DNA from: CAVPMN01 sp963706425
GTDB taxonomy: Bacteria; Actinomycetota; Acidimicrobiia; Acidimicrobiales; Acidimicrobilacustridaceae
Length of the DNA: 64,000 bases
Direction: 5' to 3'
Assembly (NCBI GenBank): GCA_963706425.1
Contig: CAVPMN010000020.1
Location: 1,736,001 to 1,800,000 of the forward strand
Notes under the pieces: model-generated
Databases searched by the model: none
Told to the model about the DNA's origin: nothing
What the model saw: only the letters and a program-made list of their open reading frames with translations
Translations under genes and position numbers: made by a program
Part shown: positions 8,082 to 17,065 of the stretch, piece by piece
Numbering within the stretch: the first letter of the stretch is position 1
Layout: each line of letters opens with the position of its first letter

Positions 8082-9272
8082 TTACCCCGCAGGTAGCCGG
8101 TTCTCGCGCGCCACGTCGGCGAGCCAATAGGCGCTTGGCTTCACCCGGCGCTCCTGGGTGGTGCGATCCACCTCGACCAGGCCGAAACGCGGGCCGTAGC
8201 CGAACGCCCACTCGAAGTTGTCGAGCAGGCTCCAGTAGGTGTAGCCCCGCACGTCGATGCCCTCGGCGAGGCAGTCGAGCACCCCGTCGAGGGCCACCCG
8301 CACGTAGTCGAGCCGCTGGTCGTCGTCGTCGGTGCCGATGCCGTTCTCGGTCACCAGCACGGGCACGTGGTCGGTGACCTCCCACGCCCTGCGGATCGTG
8401 GCCGCGAGCGCCTCGGGATAGAACTCGTAGCCCATGACGAGCACGGGCACGCCCTCCTCGGGACCGAGGTCGCCGGACGGACCCACCCGTGTGCGGCTGT
8501 AGGTCTGCACACCGATGAAGTCGTCGCCTCGGCACGACTCGAGGAAGATGTCCTCGGCGAAGTAGCGAATGGTGTCGCGCGTGCGCACGGCGGTGTCGTC
8601 GTCGGCCGGCACGGCCTGGTAGTCGCTCATCGCCATGGTGAGCCCGACTGGGAAGTCTCCCCTGCCCGACTTGAGCGCCTCGTAGCTGCGGCGGTGGGCG
8701 GCGATCATGTTCTCGTAGGCCGCTCGCCAGAGATCGGCGTCGACGAGGCCGGGCGGGAACATGCCCATCTGATAGCCGAGGTAGGAGACGATGTTCGGCT
8801 CGTTGATCGTGCATGCGCGCGACACGAGATCGCCGAGGTGATCGACGGTCTTCTCACAGAAGCGAGCGAAGCGGTCGACGATGCGCTCGTCGTGCCACCC
8901 CCCGTCGGCGGTCGCCCAGGTGGGCGTGGTGAAGTGGTGGAAGGTCACCACCGGGTCGATGCCGTTGGCCAGGCACTCGGCACACACGCGTCGGTAGTGG
9001 TCGAGGGCGGCCGTCGAGAAGTGACCCTCTTCGGGCTCGATGCGGCTCCACTCGACCGAGAACCGGTAGTTGTCGAACCCGAGTGCCGCCAGCAGCCGCA
9101 GGTCGTCCGGGTAGCGGTGGTACTGGTCGCACGCGTCACCACTCGGCTCGACACAGACCGTGTCGGGCCGGTGCTCCCATTCCCACCAGTCGTTGTTCAC
9201 GTTGTTGCCTTCGACCTGGTGCGCGGCGGTGGCCGTGCCCCAGCGGAAGTCGTCGGGGAAGCTGCGGGACAT
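8082..9272 (-). CDS. Glycoside hydrolase family 1 (beta-glucosidase-like)
   Basis: A 396-residue TIM-barrel GH1 enzyme, somewhat shorter than the usual 440-480. Signatures are FRWGTATAAHQVEG at the N-terminus (sugar-binding Gln), the acid/base Glu in CTINEPN and the nucleophile Glu in VTENGI, all intact, so a retaining beta-glycosidase is expected. No signal peptide is visible, so it acts inside the cell. It probably hydrolyses beta-linked glucosides or a related disaccharide. A 108-base gap separates it from GtrA, so cotranscription is uncertain. Confidence 0.93.
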   Translation of the reverse strand: MSRSFPDDFRWGTATAAHQVEGNNVNNDWWEWEHRPDTVCVEPSGDACDQYHRYPDDLRLLAALGFDNYRFSVEWSRIEPEEGHFSTAALDHYRRVCAECLANGIDPVVTFHHFTTPTWATADGGWHDERIVDRFARFCEKTVDHLGDLVSRACTINEPNIVSYLGYQMGMFPPGLVDADLWRAAYENMIAAHRRSYEALKSGRGDFPVGLTMAMSDYQAVPADDDTAVRTRDTIRYFAEDIFLESCRGDDFIGVQTYSRTRVGPSGDLGPEEGVPVLVMGYEFYPEALAATIRRAWEVTDHVPVLVTENGIGTDDDDQRLDYVRVALDGVLDCLAEGIDVRGYTYWSLLDNFEWAFGYGPRFGLVEVDRTTQERRVKPSAYWLADVARENRLPAG

Positions 9273-9331
9273 GCCGGCGAAGGCTACTGCGCTTGGGGTA
9301 CGCCATCTCGAGCCATGACAGGATCGTCGGC

Positions 9332-10186
9332 ATGGGACAAGCAGCCGTCGACGACCTGGTCAATCTGCTCGACCTCGAGGCCATCGAGGTGAACATGTTC
9401 CGGGGCACGAGCCCCGATGTCGATCGCCAGCGGGTGTTCGGCGGCCAGGTCGCAGGCCAGGCGCTGGTGGCGGCGGCGCGCACGGTTGATGCCGACTTCT
9501 CGGTGCACTCGCTGCACGCCTACTTCCTGCGGCCCGGCGATCCGACCGTGCCCATCCTCTACGACGTCGACCGCATCCGCGACGGCCGGTCGTTCGTGAC
9601 GCGGCGCGTGGTGGCGATCCAGCACGGCAAGGCCATCTTCAACCTGCAGACGTCGTTCCACATCGCGGAGACCGGCCTCGATCACCAGGCCCCGATGCCC
9701 GACGTGCCGCCGCCCGAGAGCCTGCCCGACTTCAAGCAGCGGTGGGCCGAGTGGGCGGAGGCGATGGGCGACGACTACGAGCGCGACCGGCCCATCGACA
9801 CGCGCAACTGCGACTGGGAGCCGCGCGACCGCAAGCAGGCCCTACCCCCCTACCAGCGGGTGTGGATGCGAGCTGATGGCACGCTGCCCGACGACCCCGT
9901 CCTGCACGCTTGCGTGCTCACCTACGCGAGCGACATGACCCTGCTCGACACGTCGCTGCTGCCCCACGCCGCGGGTGCCCTGGAAGATCAGATCTTCATG
10001 GCTAGCCTCGACCACGCCATGTGGTTCCACCGACCTTTTCGCGCCGACGACTGGCTGCTCTACGCTCAGGACACTCCTTCGGCCTCGGGGGGTCGTGGGC
10101 TGGCCCGGGGGCTCATCTTCACGAGCGACGGCACGTTGGCGGTGTCGGTCGTGCAGGAGGGGCTGATCCGCCTGATGCGACCATGA
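9332..10186 (+). CDS. tesB: Acyl-CoA thioesterase II
   Basis: 284 residues from the ATG at 9332. TesB has two tandem hotdog domains and hydrolyses medium and long acyl-CoA. The N-terminal motif RVFGGQVAGQALVAA and SVHSLHAYFLRPGD of the first hotdog, and SLDHAMWFHRPFRADDWLLY with SGGRGLARG of the second, are conserved. The stop overlaps the next start as ATGA (10183-10186), so the sugar dehydrogenase lipoprotein is probably translationally coupled, although the functions are unrelated. It likely releases free fatty acid or balances the CoA pool. Confidence 0.93.
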   Translation: MGQAAVDDLVNLLDLEAIEVNMFRGTSPDVDRQRVFGGQVAGQALVAAARTVDADFSVHSLHAYFLRPGDPTVPILYDVDRIRDGRSFVTRRVVAIQHGKAIFNLQTSFHIAETGLDHQAPMPDVPPPESLPDFKQRWAEWAEAMGDDYERDRPIDTRNCDWEPRDRKQALPPYQRVWMRADGTLPDDPVLHACVLTYASDMTLLDTSLLPHAAGALEDQIFMASLDHAMWFHRPFRADDWLLYAQDTPSASGGRGLARGLIFTSDGTLAVSVVQEGLIRLMRP

Positions 10187-11449
10187 CCCGGCGTCCCCGC
10201 GTGCTCGAGCGGCTCGCCCGTCTCGTCGGTGTGCTGGCGGTGCTCGCGCTGGCGGGCGCCGCTTGTTCCGACGACCCCGAACCAGACGCAGCCGACGCCA
10301 CCAGCACGAGTGCCGCCGCCCAGAATCGCACCGACGGCGAAGACACCGGCACCGGCTCCCTCGAGGGCGTCGAGGTGCGCCTCGAGCCGGTGGCCGAGCT
10401 CGACGTGCCGGTGGCCATGGCGGCCCGGCCCGGAACCACCGATCTCTTCGTCGCCGAACAGGGTGGCGAGGTGCGCCGCATCGTCGTGAGCGACGACGAC
10501 GGCGGGCCCACCTACACCGTCGACGAGTCAACCGTGCTCGACCTCACCGACGAAACCAACGCCCGCGGCGAGCAGGGTCTGCTGGGCTTGGCGTTCTCGC
10601 CCGACGGCGAGCGCCTCTATGTCGACTACACCGACCTGTCGGGCGACACCCGCGTGGTGGAGTACACGATGGACGGCGATCGAGCCGATGCCGACAGCGC
10701 CCGCGAGCTGCTCTTCGTCGACCAGCCCTACCCCAACCACAACGGCGGGCAGCTGGCGTTCGGCCCCGACGGCTTCCTCTACATCGGCATGGGCGACGGT
10801 GGTTCACGCGACGACCCCGAGCGACGCGCCCAAGACACCGACGAGCTGCTCGGCAAGGTGTTGCGCATCGATCCCGACGTGCCTGCCGACAGTGCCGAGC
10901 CCTACGCCATCCCGGCCGACAACCCCTTCGTCACCGGCGGTGGCGCGCCGGAGATCTGGATGACGGGCGCCCGCAACCCCTGGCGTTTCAGCTTCGACAC
11001 CGAGACCGACGATCTCTGGGTGGCCGACGTGGGGCAGAACGAGATCGAGGAGGTCAACCGGCTCGTCGCCGATCCGGGTGGCGCCGGGCGGGGCGTCAAC
11101 CTCGGTTGGCCGCTCCGGGAGGGCACCCAGGACTACCTCGACGAGCCCATCGACGGCCTCACCGACCCGGTCTTCGAGTACGACCACAGCGGCACCAACT
11201 GCTCGGTCACCGGCGGTTACGTCTACCGAGGCACGGCCATCCCCGGCCTCACGGGGCGCCTACCTCTTCGGCGACTACTGCACGTCGAAGCTGCGCGGGC
11301 TGATGGTCGACGGCGGTCAGGTGCTCGACGAGCGTGAGCTCGGCGTCTCGGTGGCCGAGAACTCGCTCGTGTCGTTCGGCCAGGACCTCGACGGTGAGCT
11401 GTTCGTCTTGTCGGCGGCCGGAACCGTCTACAAGATCGAGCCTGCGTGA
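10183..11449 (+). CDS. PQQ-type glucose/sorbosone dehydrogenase-like lipoprotein, one frameshift
   Basis: A lipoprotein signal (hydrophobic core then LAGAAC, residues 21-26) is followed by a Thr/Ser-rich linker and a six-bladed propeller of the GSDH/sorbosone dehydrogenase family. Hallmarks are EQGLLGLAFSP, PNHNGGQLAFGPDG, GDGGSRDDP, LLGKVLRIDP and GARNPWRFSFD. These quinoproteins oxidise sugars outside the membrane, though many actinobacterial members are uncharacterised. The last about 65 residues (AYLFGDYCTSKLRG onward) are in the next frame; removing one G of the four at 11253-11256 restores a 421-residue protein. The gene overlaps tesB upstream and the PAP2 gene downstream. Confidence 0.88.
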
Positions 11450-12261
11450 CCACCACCTCGCCATCCGAGCAGGAGCGGCCCCGATGGCGACGGGGCACAC
11501 CGCTGCGCGACGGCTACACGCTGCACTGGTGGAAGGAGCTGCTGATCGTCGGCACGGTCTACGTCGTCTACGAGACCGTGCGGAACCTCTCCAAGGGCAA
11601 ACCATCGGTGGCCTTCGACAACGCCCTGCTGATCATCGACTGGCAGGAGGCCCTCGGCATCTACCACGAGAAGTCGATCCAGGACTGGCTGCTCGACTAC
11701 CGGCCGCTCGTGATCGCCAGCAACTACTACTACGGCGCCGCATACGTGGCGGCCACGCTCGTGCTGATCATCTGGCTCTACCGCGCCCATCCCAACGACT
11801 ACCCGTTGCTGCGCAACACGCTCGCCATCGGAACCTTGTTGGGTCTGATCGGGTTCGCCACCTTCCCGCTCATGCCACCGCGTCTGCTCGACGTCATGGG
11901 CGACGGGCAGGTCTTCGGCTACGTCGACACGCTCGTGAAGTACCCGACGTTCTGGTCGTTCGAGTCGTCGGCCATGCAGAAGGTGTCGAACCAGTTCGCG
12001 GCCATGCCCAGCCTCCATTGCGGGTGGGCGTTCTGGGGTGCGGGCGTGCTGTTGCCGCGCGTGCGCACGAACTGGATGAAGGCGGTGGCCCTGCTCTACC
12101 CGATGACCACGATCTTCGTGGTGGTGGCCACCGCCAACCACTACTTCCTCGACGCCGTCGGGGGAGCGGTGATCTTCGCGGTGGCCTACGGGGTGTCGCG
12201 GCTGATCACCAGAGCGGGCCGCAGCGGACGCCTCGTCGAACCCGAGATGGCCGACCGGTAG
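11446..12261 (+). CDS. PAP2/AUR1-type membrane phosphatase or inositol phosphotransferase
   Basis: 271 residues with about six membrane helices. The catalytic PAP2 motifs are visible as MPSLHCGWAFW (phosphatase motif 2, His) and NHYFLDAVGG (motif 3), with a short motif 1 region near FPLMPPRLL. The domain resembles the PAP2_3 group that includes inositol phosphorylceramide synthase, and actinobacterial members are often placed near envelope lipid genes. The GTG start at 11446 overlaps the preceding stop. The 3' end overlaps the convergent glycosyltransferase gene by 76 bases. The head-group substrate is unknown. Confidence 0.85.
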   Translation: MTTTSPSEQERPRWRRGTPLRDGYTLHWWKELLIVGTVYVVYETVRNLSKGKPSVAFDNALLIIDWQEALGIYHEKSIQDWLLDYRPLVIASNYYYGAAYVAATLVLIIWLYRAHPNDYPLLRNTLAIGTLLGLIGFATFPLMPPRLLDVMGDGQVFGYVDTLVKYPTFWSFESSAMQKVSNQFAAMPSLHCGWAFWGAGVLLPRVRTNWMKAVALLYPMTTIFVVVATANHYFLDAVGGAVIFAVAYGVSRLITRAGRSGRLVEPEMADR

Positions 12262-13346
12262 GCCGCCACGTTGAGATCGACCACATCGGCCCAGTCGACC
12301 GGTGAGCGGGTCTCGCGGTTGTTCTTGGCGATGAGCAGCCGCAGCTCACGGTCGCGGACGATGCGCACGAGCTGATCGACCATGTCGCGGTCGGACAGGG
12401 CGAGCAGGCCCTCGCGTCCGTGCTCGACGAACTCGCGGATGCCGGTGCGTGCCTTGGCCACGACGGGCAGGCCGGCGCACCGCGCTTCGAGCGCGGCGAT
12501 GCCGAACGACTCGAGGTTGGCGGGTGCCACGAAGACGTCGGCGGTGGCGAACGCCTCGCGGATCTCCTCGCGCGACCGGCGGCCCGCCAGCTCGACCATG
12601 TCATCGAGTCGGTTGGCCCGGATGTAGCGCTCGAGGCTGGCCCGTTCGGGACCCTCGCCGATGATGACCAACCGCACCGGCGTGCCAGCGACCCGGTCGC
12701 GCAGTCGCTTCATCATCTTCAACAGATGCAACGGTCGCTTGCGGGGCGCGAGGCGCATCACCGACACGAGGGTGACGACGTGATCGTCGCCCTCGTCGGC
12801 ATCGTCCGGCCGGTCGATCGCCCACGAACGGTGATCGATGCCGTTGGGCAGCACCAGCACGTCGCGATCAGAGCCGCAGATCTTGCGGATGGGCTCGGCG
12901 GCCACACTGCTCACCGCCGAGAACACTGCGTTCCACGACGACCAGTGGAAGACCCGGTCGAGCGCCGCGAACGCAGGCGTGGCGTAGCTCCACAGGCAGT
13001 GAGTGGTGATGACCGTGGGGATGCCCCGCTTCTGGGCCGTGTAGGCGGCCAGGTAGGACAGGGGAGAGACGATGCCGCCGTGGAAGTGGGCCACGTCGAT
13101 GTGCTCTCGTTCGATCAGGTTCGACACGAGGCGGAACGTCTTCGGCGTGAAGGGGATGTTGAACGGCAGCAGGGGCACGTCGAGGCGGTGGACGGGCACC
13201 CCGTCGACGTCGTCGGGCCCACTCGTGGGCGTGATGACGATGACCTCGTGGCCGGCCTGCTGGAGATGCTGGGCCAGGTCGTGCACCTGCATCTCGATGC
13301 CGCCGATCTGCGGCAAGTAGCAGTCTGTGACCAGGCCGATCCGCAT
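12186..13346 (-). CDS. Glycosyltransferase family 4
   Basis: 386 residues from the ATG at 13346 (MRIGLVTDCYLPQIGG); a GTG nine bases further up is possible. N-terminal GT-B features are GGIEMQVHDLAQHL and PFTPKTFRLV; the C-terminal donor domain carries IIGEGPERASLE and VAPANLESFGIAALEARCAGLPVVA with the E-x7-E motif. Members in Actinobacteria build phosphatidylinositol mannosides and related glycolipids, but this one is not close enough to name. It overlaps the convergent PAP2 gene and is divergent from the PIG-L deacetylase, so a shared glycolipid pathway is plausible. Confidence 0.9.
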   Translation of the reverse strand: MRIGLVTDCYLPQIGGIEMQVHDLAQHLQQAGHEVIVITPTSGPDDVDGVPVHRLDVPLLPFNIPFTPKTFRLVSNLIEREHIDVAHFHGGIVSPLSYLAAYTAQKRGIPTVITTHCLWSYATPAFAALDRVFHWSSWNAVFSAVSSVAAEPIRKICGSDRDVLVLPNGIDHRSWAIDRPDDADEGDDHVVTLVSVMRLAPRKRPLHLLKMMKRLRDRVAGTPVRLVIIGEGPERASLERYIRANRLDDMVELAGRRSREEIREAFATADVFVAPANLESFGIAALEARCAGLPVVAKARTGIREFVEHGREGLLALSDRDMVDQLVRIVRDRELRLLIAKNNRETRSPVDWADVVDLNVAAYRSAISGSTRRPLRPALVISRDTP

Positions 13347-13396
13347 GAACGACACCGTACAGGGCGGCCCTACCCACCGGTGGCAAGCTAAACGCC

Positions 13397-14206
13397 ATGA
13401 GCCGGACCCTCGTGGCCTTTCACGCCCATCCCGACGACGAGGCCATGCTCACGGCAGGCACCATGGCGAAGGCGGCCGCCGAAGGCCACCGGGTGGTGCT
13501 GGTGGTGGCCACACAGGGGGAGGTGGGTGACGTGGCCGGGCGCGTCCTCGGCGACGGCGAGCAGCTCGGCGAGCTGCGATCCCGCGAGACCGAGGCCTCG
13601 GCGGAGGTGTTGGGCGTGGCCCGGCTCGAGTTCCTCGGCTACCGCGACTCAGGGGTGGCCGGCGATGCCGGCGGCGACACGTTCGCGGCGGCCGACCTCG
13701 ACGAGGCCGCCGAGCGGTTGGCCGCCGTGCTGCGCGACGAACGGGCCGACGTGCTCACGACCTACGACCCCAACGGCGGCTACGGCCATGCCGATCATCT
13801 CAAGGTGCACGCGGTCGGTCGGCGCGCCGCAGAGCTGGCCGGCACTCCCCTGCTGCTCGAAGCCACCATCAACCGCGACTTGCTCCGGCTGGCCGCCGAC
13901 CTCGCACCCACGCTCGGCTTCGAGATCCCAGAGGGCGTCATCCCCGACGATCAGACGCACTGGTTCGCCGGGGCCGACGAGATCACTCATCACGTCGATG
14001 TCACGGCTTTCCTCCACCAGAAGCGGGCGTCGATGGCGGCCCATGCCAGCCAGACCACGTCGGACGTGAGCACCACGCGCAGCCTCCAGCTGTTCCTCTC
14101 GCTGCCCGACGATCTCTTTGCCACCGCCTTCGGTACGGAGTGGTTCATCGACCGGCAACGGCCCGGGGCCAACGTCACCGACATCTTCGTCAGCGACGAT
14201 GCCTGA
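13397..14206 (+). CDS. PIG-L family deacetylase (LmbE-like)
   Basis: 269 residues. The zinc-binding and catalytic motif AHPDDE is at residues 10-15 and the third zinc ligand is in GYGHADHLKVH in the middle. This family removes N-acetyl groups from amino sugars such as GlcNAc-PI, GlcNAc-inositol (mycothiol biosynthesis, MshB) or bacillithiol precursors. The length fits MshB/Mca, but key distinguishing residues are not clear and no other mycothiol gene is nearby. The stop overlaps the start of the flippase-like gene, so the two are coupled. Confidence 0.88.
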   Translation: MSRTLVAFHAHPDDEAMLTAGTMAKAAAEGHRVVLVVATQGEVGDVAGRVLGDGEQLGELRSRETEASAEVLGVARLEFLGYRDSGVAGDAGGDTFAAADLDEAAERLAAVLRDERADVLTTYDPNGGYGHADHLKVHAVGRRAAELAGTPLLLEATINRDLLRLAADLAPTLGFEIPEGVIPDDQTHWFAGADEITHHVDVTAFLHQKRASMAAHASQTTSDVSTTRSLQLFLSLPDDLFATAFGTEWFIDRQRPGANVTDIFVSDDA

Positions 14207-15338
14207 GCTCCCTGACGAAACAGAGGTGACCGCCTCGCAGATGGAAGGCATCGACGCGCTCAAGGTGCCCGGCGAGCTGGTAGAGCACGAGCTGTCGGCG
14301 AAGCCGAGGGCACGGCGCATTGCCGAAATGGCGGCGTCGATCGTGGTGGTGGTGCTGATCTTCGCCTTCGCCATCCCGGCCATCACCAACTCGGACTACG
14401 CGGACATCTTCGACCAGTACGAGCAGATCAGCGGCTGGACCTTCCTCGCCCTGTTCCTCGTCTGGCTGGCCGTGATGTTCACCTATACCGGCGTGCTCGT
14501 TGCCGCCCTGCCAGGCCTCAAGCACCTGCAGGCGCTGGTGGTGAACTTCGCCGGCAGTGCCGTGTCGAACGTGGTGCCGTTCGGCGGCGCGGTCGGTGTG
14601 GGCGCCACCTACGCGATGGAGATGTCGTGGGGCTTCGATGCGGCGGCCATCACGCTGTCGATCCTGGTGACCGGCGTATGGAACGTCTTCACCAAGCTGG
14701 CGCTGCCCGTCATCGCGTTGGTGCTGCTCGTCCTCGCCCACGAGGCCACCGGGGGCTTGGTCGTGCCCACCATCATCGGCCTGGCGGTGCTGGTCACCGG
14801 CATCGTGCTCTTCAGTCTGGTGCTGCGCAGCGAGCAGCTCGCCGAGCGGGTTGGGGGCCTGGTCGAACGAGTGGGCAATCGACTGCTCACTCTCGTCCAC
14901 CGGCCACCGGCCGAGCTGCGTCGGGCGGTCGTCGACTTCCGGCACCGCAGCATCGGCCTCCTCCGAGCCCGCTGGAAACGGCTCACGGCGTGGATGTTGA
15001 TCTACAACACCGGCCAGTTCCTGCTGCTGTTGTTGTGCGTGCGAGCCATCGGGGCCGACACCAACGAACTGGGATGGATCGAGGTGCTCGCCGCGTTCGC
15101 GTTCGCCAACCTGCTCACCACCATCGCCATCACCCCGAGCGGCGTGGGCTTCGTCGAGGCGGGCACGGTGGCGGCGCTCATCGCGTTCGGTGGTCCCGAA
15201 GCGGGGTCGGCCGCCGCGGTGTTCCTGTTCCGAGGTCTCACCTATCTCATGGAGATCCCGCTGGGTGCGCTCGGCTGGGTGGTGTGGGCGGGGCGATCGA
15301 GCTGGCGCCGGCCGATCGCCTCAGGCGTCAACCCGTGA
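14199..15338 (+). CDS. Lysylphosphatidylglycerol synthase-type membrane protein (UPF0104, flippase-like)
   Basis: 379 residues with about eight membrane helices and no soluble transferase domain. NFAGSAVSNVVPFGGAVGVGATYAM and FANLLTTIAITPSGVGFVEAG are characteristic of the LPG_synthase_TM/UPF0104 family, which carries lipids or lipid-linked sugars across the membrane. The start at 14199 lies within the end of the deacetylase gene (overlap of 8 bases). Together with the deacetylase and GT4 genes this suggests export of a glycolipid, but this is an inference. It ends 11 bases inside the convergent secreted-protein gene. Confidence 0.85.
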   Translation: MPELPDETEVTASQMEGIDALKVPGELVEHELSAKPRARRIAEMAASIVVVVLIFAFAIPAITNSDYADIFDQYEQISGWTFLALFLVWLAVMFTYTGVLVAALPGLKHLQALVVNFAGSAVSNVVPFGGAVGVGATYAMEMSWGFDAAAITLSILVTGVWNVFTKLALPVIALVLLVLAHEATGGLVVPTIIGLAVLVTGIVLFSLVLRSEQLAERVGGLVERVGNRLLTLVHRPPAELRRAVVDFRHRSIGLLRARWKRLTAWMLIYNTGQFLLLLLCVRAIGADTNELGWIEVLAAFAFANLLTTIAITPSGVGFVEAGTVAALIAFGGPEAGSAAAVFLFRGLTYLMEIPLGALGWVVWAGRSSWRRPIASGVNP

Positions 15339-16269
15339 AACGAGGCGTCGCCGTGGCAGCCTGCGTCGCCGCCGTCGTGGTGGGCGCGGCCGTGGTGGTG
15401 GTCGACGGCGGGCCGGCCACCTCGATGACCTCGGCGTTCAGCGTGGTGGCCTCGACCGACGCGAGAAACGAGGTGATGAGGTAGAACAACTCGACATCGC
15501 TGCACGTCACCGGTTCGGGCACCGACTCGTCGATGCCGAGGTAGTCGATGAGCGCCTGGACCGCGGCGTCGAGGTCAGCGGACTGAACCGGATCGAACTC
15601 TTCATTCTCGATGCAGCCGTCAAGGGCGGCCCCGAACGCGGCCTCGGCGGCAGCGCCGGCGTCGGCGCCAACGATGTCGAACACCCGCTGATCGAGGTTG
15701 TCCACGTCGAAGGGCCATACGGTCACCGCCGCCAGAGGATCGACACCCGTGGGGGCCACGAGCGTGTAGCCCTCAGCCACGTCGGTGACCCGGAAGCCGA
15801 CGCCGGTCACCAGCCCGAAGCCCTCGATCTCGGGCATCGTATTGACGGCGGGATAGATGTAGTGGCCGGGACCGGGATAGGCGGGGAAGTTGAAGGGGGC
15901 GTCGCCGAGCTCGTCGTTCCACTCGTCCTCGGTGACCTCTTCGGGCACACAGGTGATGGTGCCGCCCTCGGTCTCGATCTCGAGCACCACGCTCACCCCG
16001 CCGTTCTCGACCGTGGGTGACGGCGCCGGGCCCTCGCCGTCGACCTCGACATCGAACTCGACGAGGTCGACCTTGCCGAACCCGAAGTAGGCCGAGCACG
16101 GCTCGAACTCGCCGGTGCCCGCAGTGGTGAACCTGACATCGGTGACGCTGTTCGCGTCGCCGCCGTCGCCAGCCGCCACCACCGTGGGCGTGACGCCCAC
16201 CAGCGCCGTGGCCGCCGCAGTCGCCAGACCGACCGCCGGAAGAACCGAGCCCCTGCCGTGGGTAGCCAT
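15328..16269 (-). CDS. Secreted protein of unknown function with Thr-rich linker and PRFTG C-terminus
   Basis: 313 residues, no family recognised. A Sec signal peptide spans about residues 1-33 (core LPAVGLATAAATALVGVTP, cut after AAG or VVA). The mature part is acidic, with VVLEIETEGGTITC, several Cys (about residues 58, 107, 218, 253) and a helical stretch near 203-245. It ends in a linker of Thr and Ala (about residues 285-308) and the exact C-terminus PRFTG. The same tail occurs in the protein at 60052. It is probably exported and may be anchored or sorted by the tail; that is inference. The gene overlaps the convergent flippase gene by 11 bases. Confidence 0.75.
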   Translation of the reverse strand: MATHGRGSVLPAVGLATAAATALVGVTPTVVAAGDGGDANSVTDVRFTTAGTGEFEPCSAYFGFGKVDLVEFDVEVDGEGPAPSPTVENGGVSVVLEIETEGGTITCVPEEVTEDEWNDELGDAPFNFPAYPGPGHYIYPAVNTMPEIEGFGLVTGVGFRVTDVAEGYTLVAPTGVDPLAAVTVWPFDVDNLDQRVFDIVGADAGAAAEAAFGAALDGCIENEEFDPVQSADLDAAVQALIDYLGIDESVPEPVTCSDVELFYLITSFLASVEATTLNAEVIEVAGPPSTTTTAAPTTTAATQAATATPRFTG

Positions 16270-16352
16270 GCCGTGCCCCTTTCATGGCCACCCAGCTGCG
16301 GCCACCGCGAACGTTAGTCCGACAAGCCCGCTCGGGTCGAGAAGCTCGAGGT

Positions 16353-17000
16353 TCAGCCGGGTGGCTCGTCCATGGGCGGCATCAGGGTGTCGAGGGGCGA
16401 GATGCGATCCGGGTGGCGCAGGCCCGCCACGAGCTCTTGGCCGAGGGTGGTCCGGCGGCCGTCGCTGTGCAGTCGCCCGGGCCAGCCGTGGAGCTGGTGG
16501 TAGGCCGACGCGGCGTAGATCACCGCGGTCGCCACGTGCCGTCGCCGCCACCGCTCGCCCACGTAGACCTGGTCGACCACGGCCTCGTCGCGCCACCAGC
16601 GGATCGCCCCGACCTGGTCGTCGTTGCGCACCGGCAGGTGGAAGAACACGGCGTCGGGCACGACGACGCCTGCGGGCAGGCACGGATCGTCGAAGCCGAC
16701 GAGCGCCATCGCCCGCCGGGGCCCACTCGGCTCAGGCAGGGCCACGAACCACATTTCGGGCGAGCCAGGGATCGCCTCCGGGTTGACCCACAGGCGTGGT
16801 CGCCCCTCCTCGTCGACATCGGCGCGCCACAACTCGAACAGATCGGACGTGTCACCCGGGTCGTCGACCACCGCCCCGTCGGGATGATCACCGCCGAGCC
16901 AGCACCGGACCCGCCAGCGTCCGTTGGACAGCGGTTCCTGGCGCTCATACCAGGCGGCGGTGCCACTTGGCGGCACCTGCTCGCCTCCAGCGCTGGACAC
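16353..17000 (-). CDS. Hypothetical protein with GNAT-like C-terminal region
   Basis: A 215-residue protein beginning at a GTG. No clear full-length family. The second half (about residues 135-195) reads VDQVYVGERWRRRHVATAVIYAAS, which resembles the acetyl-CoA-binding core of GNAT acetyltransferases (R-R-x-V-A-T), followed by YHQLHGWPGRLHSDGRRT. The first half is Trp-rich. A loose acetyltransferase-like assignment is the best that can be given. It is divergent from the LLM oxidoreductase and in a unit of its own. Confidence 0.6.
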   Translation of the reverse strand: MSSAGGEQVPPSGTAAWYERQEPLSNGRWRVRCWLGGDHPDGAVVDDPGDTSDLFELWRADVDEEGRPRLWVNPEAIPGSPEMWFVALPEPSGPRRAMALVGFDDPCLPAGVVVPDAVFFHLPVRNDDQVGAIRWWRDEAVVDQVYVGERWRRRHVATAVIYAASAYHQLHGWPGRLHSDGRRTTLGQELVAGLRHPDRISPLDTLMPPMDEPPG

Positions 17001-17065
17001 AGTCGCCGACGCTAACCGAACGAGCCGCGCTCGGCGCTGACACGCGACGCCTAGATTCAGCGGTT

